DNA from: Palleronia pontilimi
Lineage (GTDB): Bacteria > Pseudomonadota > Alphaproteobacteria > Rhodobacterales > Rhodobacteraceae
Direction of reading: 5' to 3'
DNA length: 64,000 nt
Assembly (NCBI RefSeq): GCF_016412875.1
Contig: NZ_JAEKPD010000013.1
Span: forward strand, 1-64,000
Below the pieces are notes generated by a model. The model saw only the letters and a program-made list of their open reading frames with translations, made no database searches and was not told the origin of the DNA. Position numbers and translations under genes: made by a program. The number at the start of each line of letters is the position of its first letter. Within the stretch, counting starts at the first letter, position 1. Positions 34,960 to 43,521 of the stretch are shown here, piece by piece.

Positions 34960-37301
34960 CAGTCGTTTCTCCGGGTGAGGACGACCAGCCGAAGCGCGAT
35001 CGCGGCGAAGACAAGGGCCATGCCGAACAGGATGGCGGCGAAATAGACGGGACGCCAGGACGCGTAATTGCCCAGGATCGGGCGGAAATTGGCGATGGTG
35101 ATCTGTTCCTGCAGCTGCGGCATCCGGCGGGTGTCGGCCCAGTTGCGCCAGATGTTGTCGTGGCCCAGCACCGACATCTGCCCGTTGGGACCGGCGATGG
35201 TGCGCCGCGCCGACGCGATCATCGACGCGACCTCGGCGAAGGCCACGTCAGGGCCGAGCACCAGCCACAGCGCGTTCGGTTGGGTCGCGTCGAGCTGCAT
35301 CAGGATGGCCCGCCCGCGCTGGCCCGACAGCCATTCGGTGGCGGCGCGGTCGGCATCGGGAAACAGCCGTTCGCGCACGGCATTGGCCGACGCGCCCCAA
35401 TTGGCCAGGGCCTGCCCGAAGAGGCCGTTATAGCCGTCGCGTTCTTCGACGGTGCCGATGTCGAAGATGCTGTCGCCGGGCAGCGCGCCGATGCGCCCGC
35501 CGGGATCGGTGGCGGGCAGGTCGATCCGCGGCGGGATCGTCAGCACGTCGCGCAGCGCCAGCCGCGAGAAGGTGTAGTCGCCCAAGGGCAGCCGCGTCAG
35601 CTGGTCGCTGGTCAGCACTTCGAGCCGGGTCGAGCCGCGCGCGGGCGCGCCCAGCGCCGTTACCAGTGCCAGCCGGTCGGCCATGCCCATGTCGCCCACG
35701 GAAAGCTGCGACAGCTGGATGTTGCCGGCCCGAAGCCGCGCCACCGCCTGCCGGATATCGGGCAGCCGCATCTTGGGCGAGCTGGGCACCGTCAGGGTCG
35801 AGCTGCCGCGGATTTCGAGCTTGGGGAAGGCTTCGGTCGGGCAGGCATAATCGGTGGGCGAACCGGGGATCATGGCTTCGAATTGCAAAAGGTTCGGGCC
35901 TTCCTTCAGCAGGTCGGCCTGGAACTTCACCGGGAATTGCTCGATCGGTTTGCCGCCTTCGTCTTCCAGCGGCAGCAGGCGCACGGTTTCGCCGTTGACC
36001 TTGATCAGGAGCTGGGAGTTCTCGGGCAGGTTGCGCGCGTAGGCGTAATCGAGATGCAGGATCGCCTTTTGCGCGGTCAGGATCAGCCAGTCGCGGGGCA
36101 GCGTGAAGACCTGGGGGCGGCTGAAATAATGGCTGGACGTGGTGACGGTATCCAGCCCGATTCGGTCCAGGCGCACCGGCTCGCCCGCTCTGAGCGCCGT
36201 CTCGGCGCCGATGCTGACGCCGGTGGTGCGGCGCGCGGTGGCACCCGCCCCGGCCATCAGCCCTTCCAGCACGCCGGTCAGGTCGGCCTCGACCCGGTCC
36301 AGGTCGCCCTGGCTGGTATCCACGTGCAGCACCAGAACCTCGGCGCCGTCGCCCGCGCGGCGGAACTCGGCCTGACTGAACGGCGTGGCAGCGCCGCCGA
36401 CGGTGGCCGGGATCAACGTGATGCGCGCATGCGACGCGCCCGCGGCGCCGCCGAGTTGCGCCACGTCCCAGACGGGGCTGTCGGTGTAGGACAGCGTGTG
36501 CCCGCCCACCAGCTTGCCCAATTGCAGGGCCACGGCGTCCAGGACGGGCCGGGCCCAGATCGAGATGCCCGCCGGGTCGCGCAGCTCGACCGGGTTGCCA
36601 TCGGCCGCGTCGCGGGCGACGGCGGCCAGGAAGTCGGCGGGCCCCGAGCTTTGCGAGGGCGCGTCGATCAGCGCGCCCGAGTTCGAGAGATCGATATCGG
36701 TCCACAGGTCGAACGCCGCGTCGGGGCCGCAATAGATGCGGTGGACCTGCTTCATGGCCAGCCGCACGGTGTTGAACCCGGCCTGCCACGCGGTTGCCGG
36801 CACGCCCACGGTGTCCGGCGCGTCGCCGGGCGCCTTGCCCAAGGTGAATTCGCCCATGGACACGTCGTTGACGAACACCTCCATCACCGAGCGTTCGGGC
36901 AGCACCGCGATGCCGCTATCGTGGTCGAGGATCAGCGCGCCGGGCGGCTGGCCCTGGGGCAGGAACAGCGAGAACTCGGCGCTGGGATATTCGCCCTGCA
37001 GGCGCAGCGTCTTGTGGCCCGGCAGGATCGGCAGCGGCGACAGCAGCGGCGCCAGGATCGGGCCGCGCGGGTCGGTGGCACCACCGCCGTCCTGCGCTGC
37101 GCGGGTGCGTTCCAGCCGCCCTGCCCCCTGGCCCAGCGGGTCGAGCGGCGCGTCGAGGATCGGCTGGCCCGGCGGCGATCCGGCATCGGTGGCGCCGAAG
37201 GACGGGATGACGATCACCTGGTCGTCCTGCGCCAGCGCGGTGCCGCAGAGCGCCAGCGCGGCGAGGCCCGCCAGCGCGATCCGTCCGGGCCGCGCGCTCA
37301 T
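34959..37301 (-). CDS. bcsB: Cellulose synthase regulatory subunit BcsB
   Basis: A 780-residue periplasmic subunit that guides the glucan and activates BcsA through its single C-terminal membrane anchor (about residues 755-773, VYFAAILFGMALVFAAIALRL). Signal peptide at about 1-24. Carbohydrate-binding and flavodoxin-like domains alternate, with YCGPDAAFDLWTDID and PTDYACPTEAFPKLEIRG as recognisable BcsB blocks. Coupled to bcsA by an ATGA overlap and to bcsZ by TGATG. The N-terminal linker (about residues 35-95) is unusually rich in Pro/Gly. Confidence 0.92.
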   Translation of the reverse strand: MSARPGRIALAGLAALALCGTALAQDDQVIVIPSFGATDAGSPPGQPILDAPLDPLGQGAGRLERTRAAQDGGGATDPRGPILAPLLSPLPILPGHKTLRLQGEYPSAEFSLFLPQGQPPGALILDHDSGIAVLPERSVMEVFVNDVSMGEFTLGKAPGDAPDTVGVPATAWQAGFNTVRLAMKQVHRIYCGPDAAFDLWTDIDLSNSGALIDAPSQSSGPADFLAAVARDAADGNPVELRDPAGISIWARPVLDAVALQLGKLVGGHTLSYTDSPVWDVAQLGGAAGASHARITLIPATVGGAATPFSQAEFRRAGDGAEVLVLHVDTSQGDLDRVEADLTGVLEGLMAGAGATARRTTGVSIGAETALRAGEPVRLDRIGLDTVTTSSHYFSRPQVFTLPRDWLILTAQKAILHLDYAYARNLPENSQLLIKVNGETVRLLPLEDEGGKPIEQFPVKFQADLLKEGPNLLQFEAMIPGSPTDYACPTEAFPKLEIRGSSTLTVPSSPKMRLPDIRQAVARLRAGNIQLSQLSVGDMGMADRLALVTALGAPARGSTRLEVLTSDQLTRLPLGDYTFSRLALRDVLTIPPRIDLPATDPGGRIGALPGDSIFDIGTVEERDGYNGLFGQALANWGASANAVRERLFPDADRAATEWLSGQRGRAILMQLDATQPNALWLVLGPDVAFAEVASMIASARRTIAGPNGQMSVLGHDNIWRNWADTRRMPQLQEQITIANFRPILGNYASWRPVYFAAILFGMALVFAAIALRLVVLTRRND

Positions 37302-39727
37302 CGGCCCGCCCCCGCCGCGGCGAAGCTGTGCAGCGCGGGCTCGCCCGGCGCGGCGGTCTTGGCGGCGGGCGCGTCGCGGCCCTTGTCGTCGTCGGGCTTG
37401 AAATGCTCGATCGAGAAGGTCGGCTGGCGCCCGTCCTCGTAGCCCGCGAAGACCTGTTCGTGGATCAGCGGCTCTTCGGTGACGTGCGCGTTCAGGCGGC
37501 GCGCCTCGGCCGCCTTGCGGCGCGCGGGCTCGGCCATCAGTGCCTTCAGCGTGGTGAACGTGCCGGTGACCGACAGCCGCAGGATGTAGCCCAGCCCGCC
37601 CAGCAGGCCCATTTCGTGGAAGTAATGCTCGCGCCGGGCGGCCCAGCGGCTGGACTTGCCGTAGATCATCTGGCCGATGGTTTCGGCGACGATGTTGGGC
37701 TGGTCCTCGTCGTATTCGATGCCCACCAGGATCGCCTTGTCCTCGCGCCGGGTCCAGCGGATGTGGCCCGCGATGGGATGGGCCAGCGCGGGGGCTTCGG
37801 CCAGCGCGGGCAGCACCTTGATCGGCGCGCCTTCGGTGATCTGGCCGGGCGCGATGCCCTCGTCGCTGACGATCTTCACCTGCATCCCCGACAGCGAGCC
37901 GTCGAGCACGACGCCGCCGAGCTTGCGGTTGGGATGGCCCGCCAGCGCCACCAGCGCGGGCTCTTCCAACGGCACGCGCGGGGCGCCGCGGCGCTGCTGG
38001 GTTTCGCGCAGACAGGGCAAGGCCGCGCCGATCAGGATCAGGTTGAACACCGCCCAGCCGCCCACGACCTGCAGCACCTCGCGGTCGCCGGGGAACAGGT
38101 AGTAGCGGATGCCCGCCGCCACGACGCCCGCCACCATCAGCGCGAAGGTCCACAGCAGGGGGCCGGCGATGGGGGTGATCGACGCCTCGTCCAGCGTTTC
38201 GTCCTTGGCGGTCACGTTGAACTTGGCGCCCCGGGGCTTCAGGAAGGTCTTCAGCACCGCGCGGCTGAGATAGGGCGCCTGCGCGGTCTCGTAGAGCTCG
38301 GACATGAGCGGCCAGCGCGACCGGTTGAACAGCGCGTTCTGCACGATGAAGGAGGTGGCGACATAGGTCGCCATGTAGGCCACGACCTCGGACCGGGTGG
38401 CGACGAAGATTTCCAGCCCGAAGAACAGGTAGCACAAAGGCGCCAGCAGGAAGGTCATGCGGATGATCGGGAAGAACCAGAAGGTCATCGAGTTGATGTA
38501 GCAAAGCCGCTGGGTGACGCCCAAGCCCTTGCGCATCAGGGGATTTTTCAGCAGCAGCATCTGCATCATCCCCGCCGCCCAGCGCCCGCGCTGTTCGATG
38601 AAGCTGGTGAAGGTTTCGGGCTGCAGACCCGCGATCATGGCGCGGTTCACGTAGATCGAGCGCCAGCCGGTGGCGTGGATGTCGAGCGCGGTTTCGGCGT
38701 CCTCGGTGATCGTTTCGCCCGAGAAGCCACCGACGCTGTCGAGCGCGCGGCGGCGGATCAGCGCGGCCGAGCCGCAGAAGAACGTGCCGTGCCAACGGTC
38801 GAGGCCACGGTGAACGTGGCCATAGAACATCTCGTTCTCGGGGGGGCAATTGTCGACCAGGCCGACATTGCGCATGATCGGGTCGGGGTTCAGGAAGAAA
38901 TGCGGCGTCTGGACCAGGAACAGGTCTTCGTGCTTCACGAAATACCCCGCGGTCCTGGCCAGGAAATCCCGGCTGGGCACGTGATCGGCGTCGAACACGG
39001 CCACCAGATCGCCGTCGAGCCGCTCGAGCGCCGCGGACATGTTGCCGGCCTTGGCGTGCTCGTTCCTGGCGCGGGTGGAATAGACCACCCCCAGATCGGC
39101 GCAGAGCGCCTGCAGTTCTGCGCGGCGCTCGGCGGATTGCTTGGATTTCTGCGGATCGTCGCTGGCGATCCGTTCATCCGTGCCGCCGTCGTCGCAGAGC
39201 ACCACGCACATCTTGTCGGGCGGGTAGTGCATGTTGCGCGCCGCCGCGAGGGTGATCTTCAGCATCGACGCGGGCTCGTTGTAGCTGGGCACGAGCACGT
39301 TGACTGTGGGCAATTCGTCGACCCGGACCGTGGGCGGCATTGGCCGGGTCAGCGGATCGGAGGTCATGAAGGCGGTCAGGAAGAAGATGCAGATCGCGTA
39401 GGTCTCGGTCAGCAGCAGCAGCGTGGCGAAGACCAGCGAGATCGGCGAATCGAGGCCCGGCAGCGTTTCGGTCACGCGCCAGATCCAGTAGCGCAGCACC
39501 ATGGCGCCCGCGATCGACAGCAGCGCGAAACGCGGGGCGGCCTGGTCGGCAAGCGGGCGCAGCAGCACCACGCCCAGCACGCCCGCCACGCCCAGCAGCG
39601 CCTGCGCCCAGGTCGAGATCGGGATCGACGCCAGCACCACGCAGACGAAGCCCACCACCAGCCACAGGCTGATCCAGATCGCGTGGCCCAGGGGCAGTTG
39701 CCGCTTTCTGTTGAAGAAATCGGCCAT
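37298..39727 (-). CDS. bcsA: Cellulose synthase catalytic subunit BcsA (c-di-GMP activated)
   Basis: Inner-membrane processive glycosyltransferase making beta-1,4-glucan from UDP-glucose. In the 809-residue protein the GT2 residues are DDG at 179-181, DAD at 246-248, TED at 341-343 and QRGRW at 379-383, with about eight membrane helices around them. The PilZ domain has R580-x3-R584 after QQR and DGSLSG at 609-614, so it should bind c-di-GMP; Glu371 is positioned to bridge to Arg580 as in Rhodobacter sphaeroides BcsA, whose numbering it follows exactly. A C-terminal tail of about 60 residues is acidic and variable. TGATG coupling to bcsN. Confidence 0.96.
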   Translation of the reverse strand: MADFFNRKRQLPLGHAIWISLWLVVGFVCVVLASIPISTWAQALLGVAGVLGVVLLRPLADQAAPRFALLSIAGAMVLRYWIWRVTETLPGLDSPISLVFATLLLLTETYAICIFFLTAFMTSDPLTRPMPPTVRVDELPTVNVLVPSYNEPASMLKITLAAARNMHYPPDKMCVVLCDDGGTDERIASDDPQKSKQSAERRAELQALCADLGVVYSTRARNEHAKAGNMSAALERLDGDLVAVFDADHVPSRDFLARTAGYFVKHEDLFLVQTPHFFLNPDPIMRNVGLVDNCPPENEMFYGHVHRGLDRWHGTFFCGSAALIRRRALDSVGGFSGETITEDAETALDIHATGWRSIYVNRAMIAGLQPETFTSFIEQRGRWAAGMMQMLLLKNPLMRKGLGVTQRLCYINSMTFWFFPIIRMTFLLAPLCYLFFGLEIFVATRSEVVAYMATYVATSFIVQNALFNRSRWPLMSELYETAQAPYLSRAVLKTFLKPRGAKFNVTAKDETLDEASITPIAGPLLWTFALMVAGVVAAGIRYYLFPGDREVLQVVGGWAVFNLILIGAALPCLRETQQRRGAPRVPLEEPALVALAGHPNRKLGGVVLDGSLSGMQVKIVSDEGIAPGQITEGAPIKVLPALAEAPALAHPIAGHIRWTRREDKAILVGIEYDEDQPNIVAETIGQMIYGKSSRWAARREHYFHEMGLLGGLGYILRLSVTGTFTTLKALMAEPARRKAAEARRLNAHVTEEPLIHEQVFAGYEDGRQPTFSIEHFKPDDDKGRDAPAAKTAAPGEPALHSFAAAGAGR

Positions 39728-40431
39728 CAGTTGCGGGTTGGGGCGGCGAAGGGCGAGAGGTTCTTCAGCTTGACCGACGAGCGGCCGGGACCGACACCGG
39801 GCGCCGCGCCGATGTTCTGCGCCAGGATCGGGGCAAGCGCGTCCTGCGCGCGGCCCGGCGCGCAGTTGCGCAGCAGGACATCGACGGCGTCGGCCTTCAC
39901 CGGAAGGGGCTTCGCGCCCTTGCCGAGCGAGCGGACGGCCAGCACGCACACGGTCTGGGGGCCGACCTGCTGGTCGATCCAGAAATAGGTGCCCATCGCG
40001 TCCGAGCCGGTCTTCATGTTGCGGTTGGTCAATTGCGTGAAGGGATAGGGCACGCCGCCGATATCCGACACGAAGCCTTCAAGGTTGAACCGACCGCCGG
40101 TCAGGCCGCCGGAGGTGCGCGAGCGCAGCAGCACGAAATTGTCGCCCTTGAGCGTGCTTTGATTGGCCAGCGCGATGCGCTGCTCCTGGGTGCTGCCCAG
40201 GTCGCGCTGCAGGGTCAGCAATCCGCCCGGCACGTAGACCCACGACCGCGACGCATCGACCATGCGGTACTGGGTGGTGGTCATGCGGTCCTGCAGGCTG
40301 TCCGAGCGGATGATGCCGGGCGCCGCGCACGCGGTCGCCACGGCGCAGACAGCCGCGAGCGCCGCCATGCGACGCGCGTTGGACCGGATGCGCGCCGCGG
40401 CGCGAACCAGAAGATCAACCCCAGTTGTCAT
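39727..40431 (-). CDS. bcsN: Cellulose biosynthesis protein BcsN (lipoprotein)
   Basis: A 234-residue envelope protein; the N-terminal region has a basic stretch then MAALAAVCAVATAC with a lipobox Cys at about residue 35. The middle carries YRMVDASRSWVYVPGG and SGGLTGGRFNLEGFVSDIGG, which I recognise as BcsN, a component confined to alphaproteobacterial cellulose operons. First gene of bcsN-A-B-Z-TPR. The start is uncertain: no clear ribosome site precedes this ATG, and a start nearer the hydrophobic segment would still retain the lipobox. Confidence 0.8.
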   Translation of the reverse strand: MTTGVDLLVRAAARIRSNARRMAALAAVCAVATACAAPGIIRSDSLQDRMTTTQYRMVDASRSWVYVPGGLLTLQRDLGSTQEQRIALANQSTLKGDNFVLLRSRTSGGLTGGRFNLEGFVSDIGGVPYPFTQLTNRNMKTGSDAMGTYFWIDQQVGPQTVCVLAVRSLGKGAKPLPVKADAVDVLLRNCAPGRAQDALAPILAQNIGAAPGVGPGRSSVKLKNLSPFAAPTRN

Positions 40432-40921
40432 ACCCGTCGGTCAAAAAAACCGCTCCTTCCCCACGAACCGCTTTGCGCGATCCGCCAGAAAGCGACAGTC
40501 GGACCATGGACTGGCCGATCGGTCGCTGCTCTGTGCCTCATTGCTCGTCCGGATGCAGAAACACCCTTCCGCGATTTTGCGGATTTATTTTGTCCGAAAA
40601 GAACATATCGAATGTGGACTGGGTAGGGCAAATTCATGGCACGCCTGCGCTGCGGGCGGCAAGTGACGGAAAGAACACGCCGAAACCGGGCGTCGCGGCG
40701 GGCCTGATCGGGCGGGACGCACCGCTTGCGTCACTGCAGTCCGGGGGGCCGGATTGCGTGTTTTTCTCGGATTCTTCGGGGATATTGGGGCGAAGTCGGC
40801 GGCGGACTTCGGTCGGCGCCTACGCCCGCAGGGGGGGCCGAAGCGTCCCCGGCCGTGGAGCGGGGACGCTGGGGATGGGAGGTCCGGGCGGCCGCTGGAC
40901 GACGCCGCGGCCGGGCGGGCC
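40432..40921. promoter_or_regulatory. 490-bp gap between trcR and the cellulose operon
   Basis: No convincing gene. Reading leftwards it should hold the end of the trcR transcript and the promoter of the bcs operon. The half next to bcsN is relatively A+T-rich (runs of A, TTTATTTTG), which suits a promoter, but I cannot name a convincing -35/-10 pair. The half next to trcR is very G+C-rich with two inverted repeats: one pairing CGAAGTC with GACTTCG (40791-40811), and the hairpin listed separately. Confidence 0.4.
40842..40870 (-). terminator. Candidate transcript-end hairpin downstream of trcR
   Basis: A perfect 10-bp inverted repeat (AGCGTCCCCG / CGGGGACGCT) with a 9-base loop, about 50 bp after the trcR stop. 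No T tract follows on the minus strand, so it may stop transcription with Rho or protect the mRNA end. Confidence 0.45.
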
Positions 40922-41677
40922 TTAGGTGTCGTCGTCGTCCCGCGGGCCGTCGGGCAGGTTGAAGAAGCTGTCGGCGTCGCTGACGTCGCGGTCGTCCTTT
41001 TCCTCCAGCTCTTCGCCGGTATCGCTCAGGCTGAAGGTTTCCAGCCCCGAGATCGCCGACGGCATCTTCGGCTCGGGATCGCCGCCCAGCGACTGCTCGG
41101 TCGAGACCAGTTTGCGGCGCTCGTCGTCGGTCATCACCGCGCCTTCGCGGGCCTTCTTGGCGGCGGCCTTCTGCACCTGCAGGTCCAGCTCGGACTGCTT
41201 GCACAGGCCCAGGGCGACGGGGTCGATGGGCTCGATGTTGTTGATGTTCCAGTGCGTGCGCTCGCGGATCGCCTGGATCGTCGGCTTGGTGGTGCCCACC
41301 AGCTTTGAGATCTGGGCATCCGCCAGCTCGGGGTGGAACTTCACCAGCCACAGGATCGACGCGGGCCGGTCCTGGCGCTTGCTGAGCGGCGTGTAGCGCG
41401 GCCCGCGGCGCTTTTCTTCGCCCAGGGCGGCGGGATTGAACTTCAGCTTCAGCTTGTGGGCCGGGTCCTTTTCGGCCTTGTCGATCTCTTCCTGGGTCAG
41501 CTGATTGTTGGCGACCGGATCGAAGCCCTTGACGCCCGCGGCCACGTCGCCGTCGGCGATGCCCTGCACTTCAAGCTCGTGCAGACCGCAGAAATCGGCG
41601 ACCTGCTTGAAGGTCAGCGTGGTATTGTCGACCAGCCAGACGGCGGTGGCTTTGGCCATGATCGGTTTGTCGGACAT
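40922..41677 (-). CDS. trcR: Cell cycle transcriptional regulator TrcR (DUF1013)
   Basis: A 251-residue protein of the DUF1013 family, renamed TrcR for its role in alphaproteobacterial cell-cycle transcription. Helix-turn-helix content is visible in LTFKQVADFCGLHELEVQGIADGDV and in DAQISKLVGTTKPTIQAIRERTHWN; the C-terminal 60 residues are acidic and low in complexity, ending in Asp repeats. The ATG chosen (MSDKPIMAKA) has GGGAG 9 bases upstream and is preferred to another 15 bp earlier. It is divergent from the RNase T2 gene. Confidence 0.88.
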   Translation of the reverse strand: MSDKPIMAKATAVWLVDNTTLTFKQVADFCGLHELEVQGIADGDVAAGVKGFDPVANNQLTQEEIDKAEKDPAHKLKLKFNPAALGEEKRRGPRYTPLSKRQDRPASILWLVKFHPELADAQISKLVGTTKPTIQAIRERTHWNINNIEPIDPVALGLCKQSELDLQVQKAAAKKAREGAVMTDDERRKLVSTEQSLGGDPEPKMPSAISGLETFSLSDTGEELEEKDDRDVSDADSFFNLPDGPRDDDDT

Positions 41678-41809
41678 CGCTCGTGCTCCCATTCAGACAT
41701 GTCTTCCCCGTGGCCCGGATCAGAGGCCGGGCCGGTCAGGCCCAAGTTCGCATTGTCGGGGAACTCGGGGAGGATATAGTCACTGTCGGCCCTTTAGGAA
41801 AGACCCCAA

Positions 41810-42442
41810 ATGCTGCGCTTGCTGGTCGTGCTATCGCTACTGCTGCCCGCGCCCCTGCGCGCGCAGGACCGCGCCGGGGCGTTCGATTACTACGTGCTGG
41901 CGCTGTCGTGGTCGCCCACCTGGTGCGCAATGGAAGGCGACGCGCGCGGCGCGGCGCAATGCGACGCGGGTGCCGATTTCGGCTGGGTTCTGCACGGGCT
42001 CTGGCCGCAATACGAGCGGGGCTATCCGCAATATTGCACGCTGCGCCTGGGCGATCCGTCGCGCCGCGACACCGCCGCCATGGCCGACATCATGGGCGGC
42101 CCCGGGGCGGCATGGTACCAGTGGAAGAAGCACGGACGCTGCGCGGGGCTGGCGTCCGACGAGTATTTCGCGCTTGCCCGCGACGCGTTTGCAAGCGTCG
42201 CCCGGCCGCAGGTGTTCCGAGACTTGGCGGAGCCCGTGAAACTGCCCGCGCGGGTGGTGGAAGAGGCGTTCCTGAAGGAAAACGCGCAGCTGTTTCCGGA
42301 CGCGCTGACCGTCACCTGCAAATCGCGCCGCATCCAGGAGGTGCGCGTGTGCCTGACCCGCGACCTGGCCCCGCGCCGCTGCGGCGACGACGTGATCCGG
42401 GACTGCACCCAGCGCGACGCGCTGATGGACCCGATCGAATGA
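41810..42442 (+). CDS. Ribonuclease T2 family protein
   Basis: A 210-residue exported ribonuclease of the T2 family: signal peptide at about 1-18 (ending LRAQ), six or more cysteines for disulfides, the CAS I motif WVLHGLWPQ with His62, and CAS II as WYQWKKHGRC with His109. The glutamate that normally precedes the tryptophan in CAS II is glutamine here, so activity may be lowered or use another base. Periplasmic RNA salvage is the usual role. The stop overlaps the AMP-ligase start (ATGA). Confidence 0.85.
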   Translation: MLRLLVVLSLLLPAPLRAQDRAGAFDYYVLALSWSPTWCAMEGDARGAAQCDAGADFGWVLHGLWPQYERGYPQYCTLRLGDPSRRDTAAMADIMGGPGAAWYQWKKHGRCAGLASDEYFALARDAFASVARPQVFRDLAEPVKLPARVVEEAFLKENAQLFPDALTVTCKSRRIQEVRVCLTRDLAPRRCGDDVIRDCTQRDALMDPIE

Positions 42443-43521
42443 GGTTGCACCGCCACCCCGGCGCGCGCCTTGTCGCGGGCGACGATGGCGGGCTGCTGGA
42501 CATCCTGGGCGCGGGGCTGGATTTGCGCGCCGACGGGGGCGGGCTGCGGGCCGACGGGGGCTACGGCACGTGGATCGAGGTCGCCACGGGCGGGACCACG
42601 GGCGCGCCGAAGATCCTGCGCCGCAGTGCCCAAAGCTGGATCGCGTCGTTCCGGATCAATGCGCGCCTGTTCCACATCACGCCCGAGGCCCGCGTGGCGT
42701 GCCTGAGCGTCATGGGCCATTCGATCGCGCTGTACGCGCTTTGCGAAGCCGCGCATCTGGGCGCGGGCCTTCTGGCGCTGGGGGGCATGCGCCCCGACCG
42801 GCAGGCCCAGGCGCTGCGCGCCCACGCCGCCACGCATCTGTGGCTGACGCCGACGCAGATCCGCCAGATCGCCCGGCACGGCCCCTTCCCGGCGCTGCGC
42901 CACGTCCTGGTCGGCGGCGGCGCGCTGGACGGGGCCGCGCGGTGGCTGGCGCGCGACGCCTTTCCGCGCGCGCGCATCGTGCCGTTCTACGGCGCGTCCG
43001 AGACTAGCTTCATCACGCTGGACGCGGCCCCCTATCCCGGCGTCGAGATCGCGCTGGATGAACGCGGGCTGATCCGCGTGCGCTCGCCCTATCTCTTCGA
43101 CGGATATGTCAGCGGGGCCGATCCGGACCTGCGGCGCGACGGCGACTGGATCAGCCTGGGCGAGTTGGGCGCCTTCGCCGCGGACGGCGCGCTGGAGGTG
43201 CTGGGCCGCGTGTCGCGACAGGTCAATATCGCCGACCGGTTGGTCAGCCCCGAAGCGGCCGAGCGGGTGCTGGCCGAGGCCGCAGGGGCCGCGGTCGCGG
43301 TCGTCGCTCTGAGGGACCCGGCGCGCGGCCACCGCCTTGTCGCGATCCGGGAAGGGGCGCCCGATGCCGCGCTGGATGCGCGGCTTCTGGGCCAGTGCCG
43401 CGCCCGGATCGGGGCCGCGTCCACGCCGCACCGGATGGTCGCGCTGCCGGTGCTGCCGACGCTGCCGTCGGGCAAGCCCGATCTATGGGCGCTGACGCGC
43501 AGCCTGACGCATCCCGCATGA
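42439..43521 (+). CDS. Short AMP-binding (acyl-CoA ligase-type) enzyme
   Basis: A 360-residue adenylate-forming enzyme, shorter than usual (about 500) because the N-terminal 150 residues are missing. The P-loop-like motif is IEVATGGTTGAPK (about residues 46-58), followed by a YGASETSF A5 motif, GDWISLGELGAF with the conserved Asp, and a C-terminal hinge lobe ending PTLPSGKPDLWAL, where Lys can serve the adenylation step. It overlaps the RNase T2 and thiolase genes by 4 bases each. Together with the thiolase homologue it suggests activation and thiolytic or Claisen chemistry on an unknown carboxylic acid. Confidence 0.8.
   Translation: MRLHRHPGARLVAGDDGGLLDILGAGLDLRADGGGLRADGGYGTWIEVATGGTTGAPKILRRSAQSWIASFRINARLFHITPEARVACLSVMGHSIALYALCEAAHLGAGLLALGGMRPDRQAQALRAHAATHLWLTPTQIRQIARHGPFPALRHVLVGGGALDGAARWLARDAFPRARIVPFYGASETSFITLDAAPYPGVEIALDERGLIRVRSPYLFDGYVSGADPDLRRDGDWISLGELGAFAADGALEVLGRVSRQVNIADRLVSPEAAERVLAEAAGAAVAVVALRDPARGHRLVAIREGAPDAALDARLLGQCRARIGAASTPHRMVALPVLPTLPSGKPDLWALTRSLTHPA

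Noticed and set aside
37328-39988. An 886-residue plus-strand open frame opposite bcsA
   Set aside because: Antisense to a gene with all catalytic motifs; low-complexity Arg/Gln/His content and no recognisable fold.
40428-40637. Small 69-residue minus-strand open frame upstream of bcsN
   Set aside because: No ribosome site, no hydrophobic or conserved segment, and it crosses the bcsN start; treated as leader DNA.
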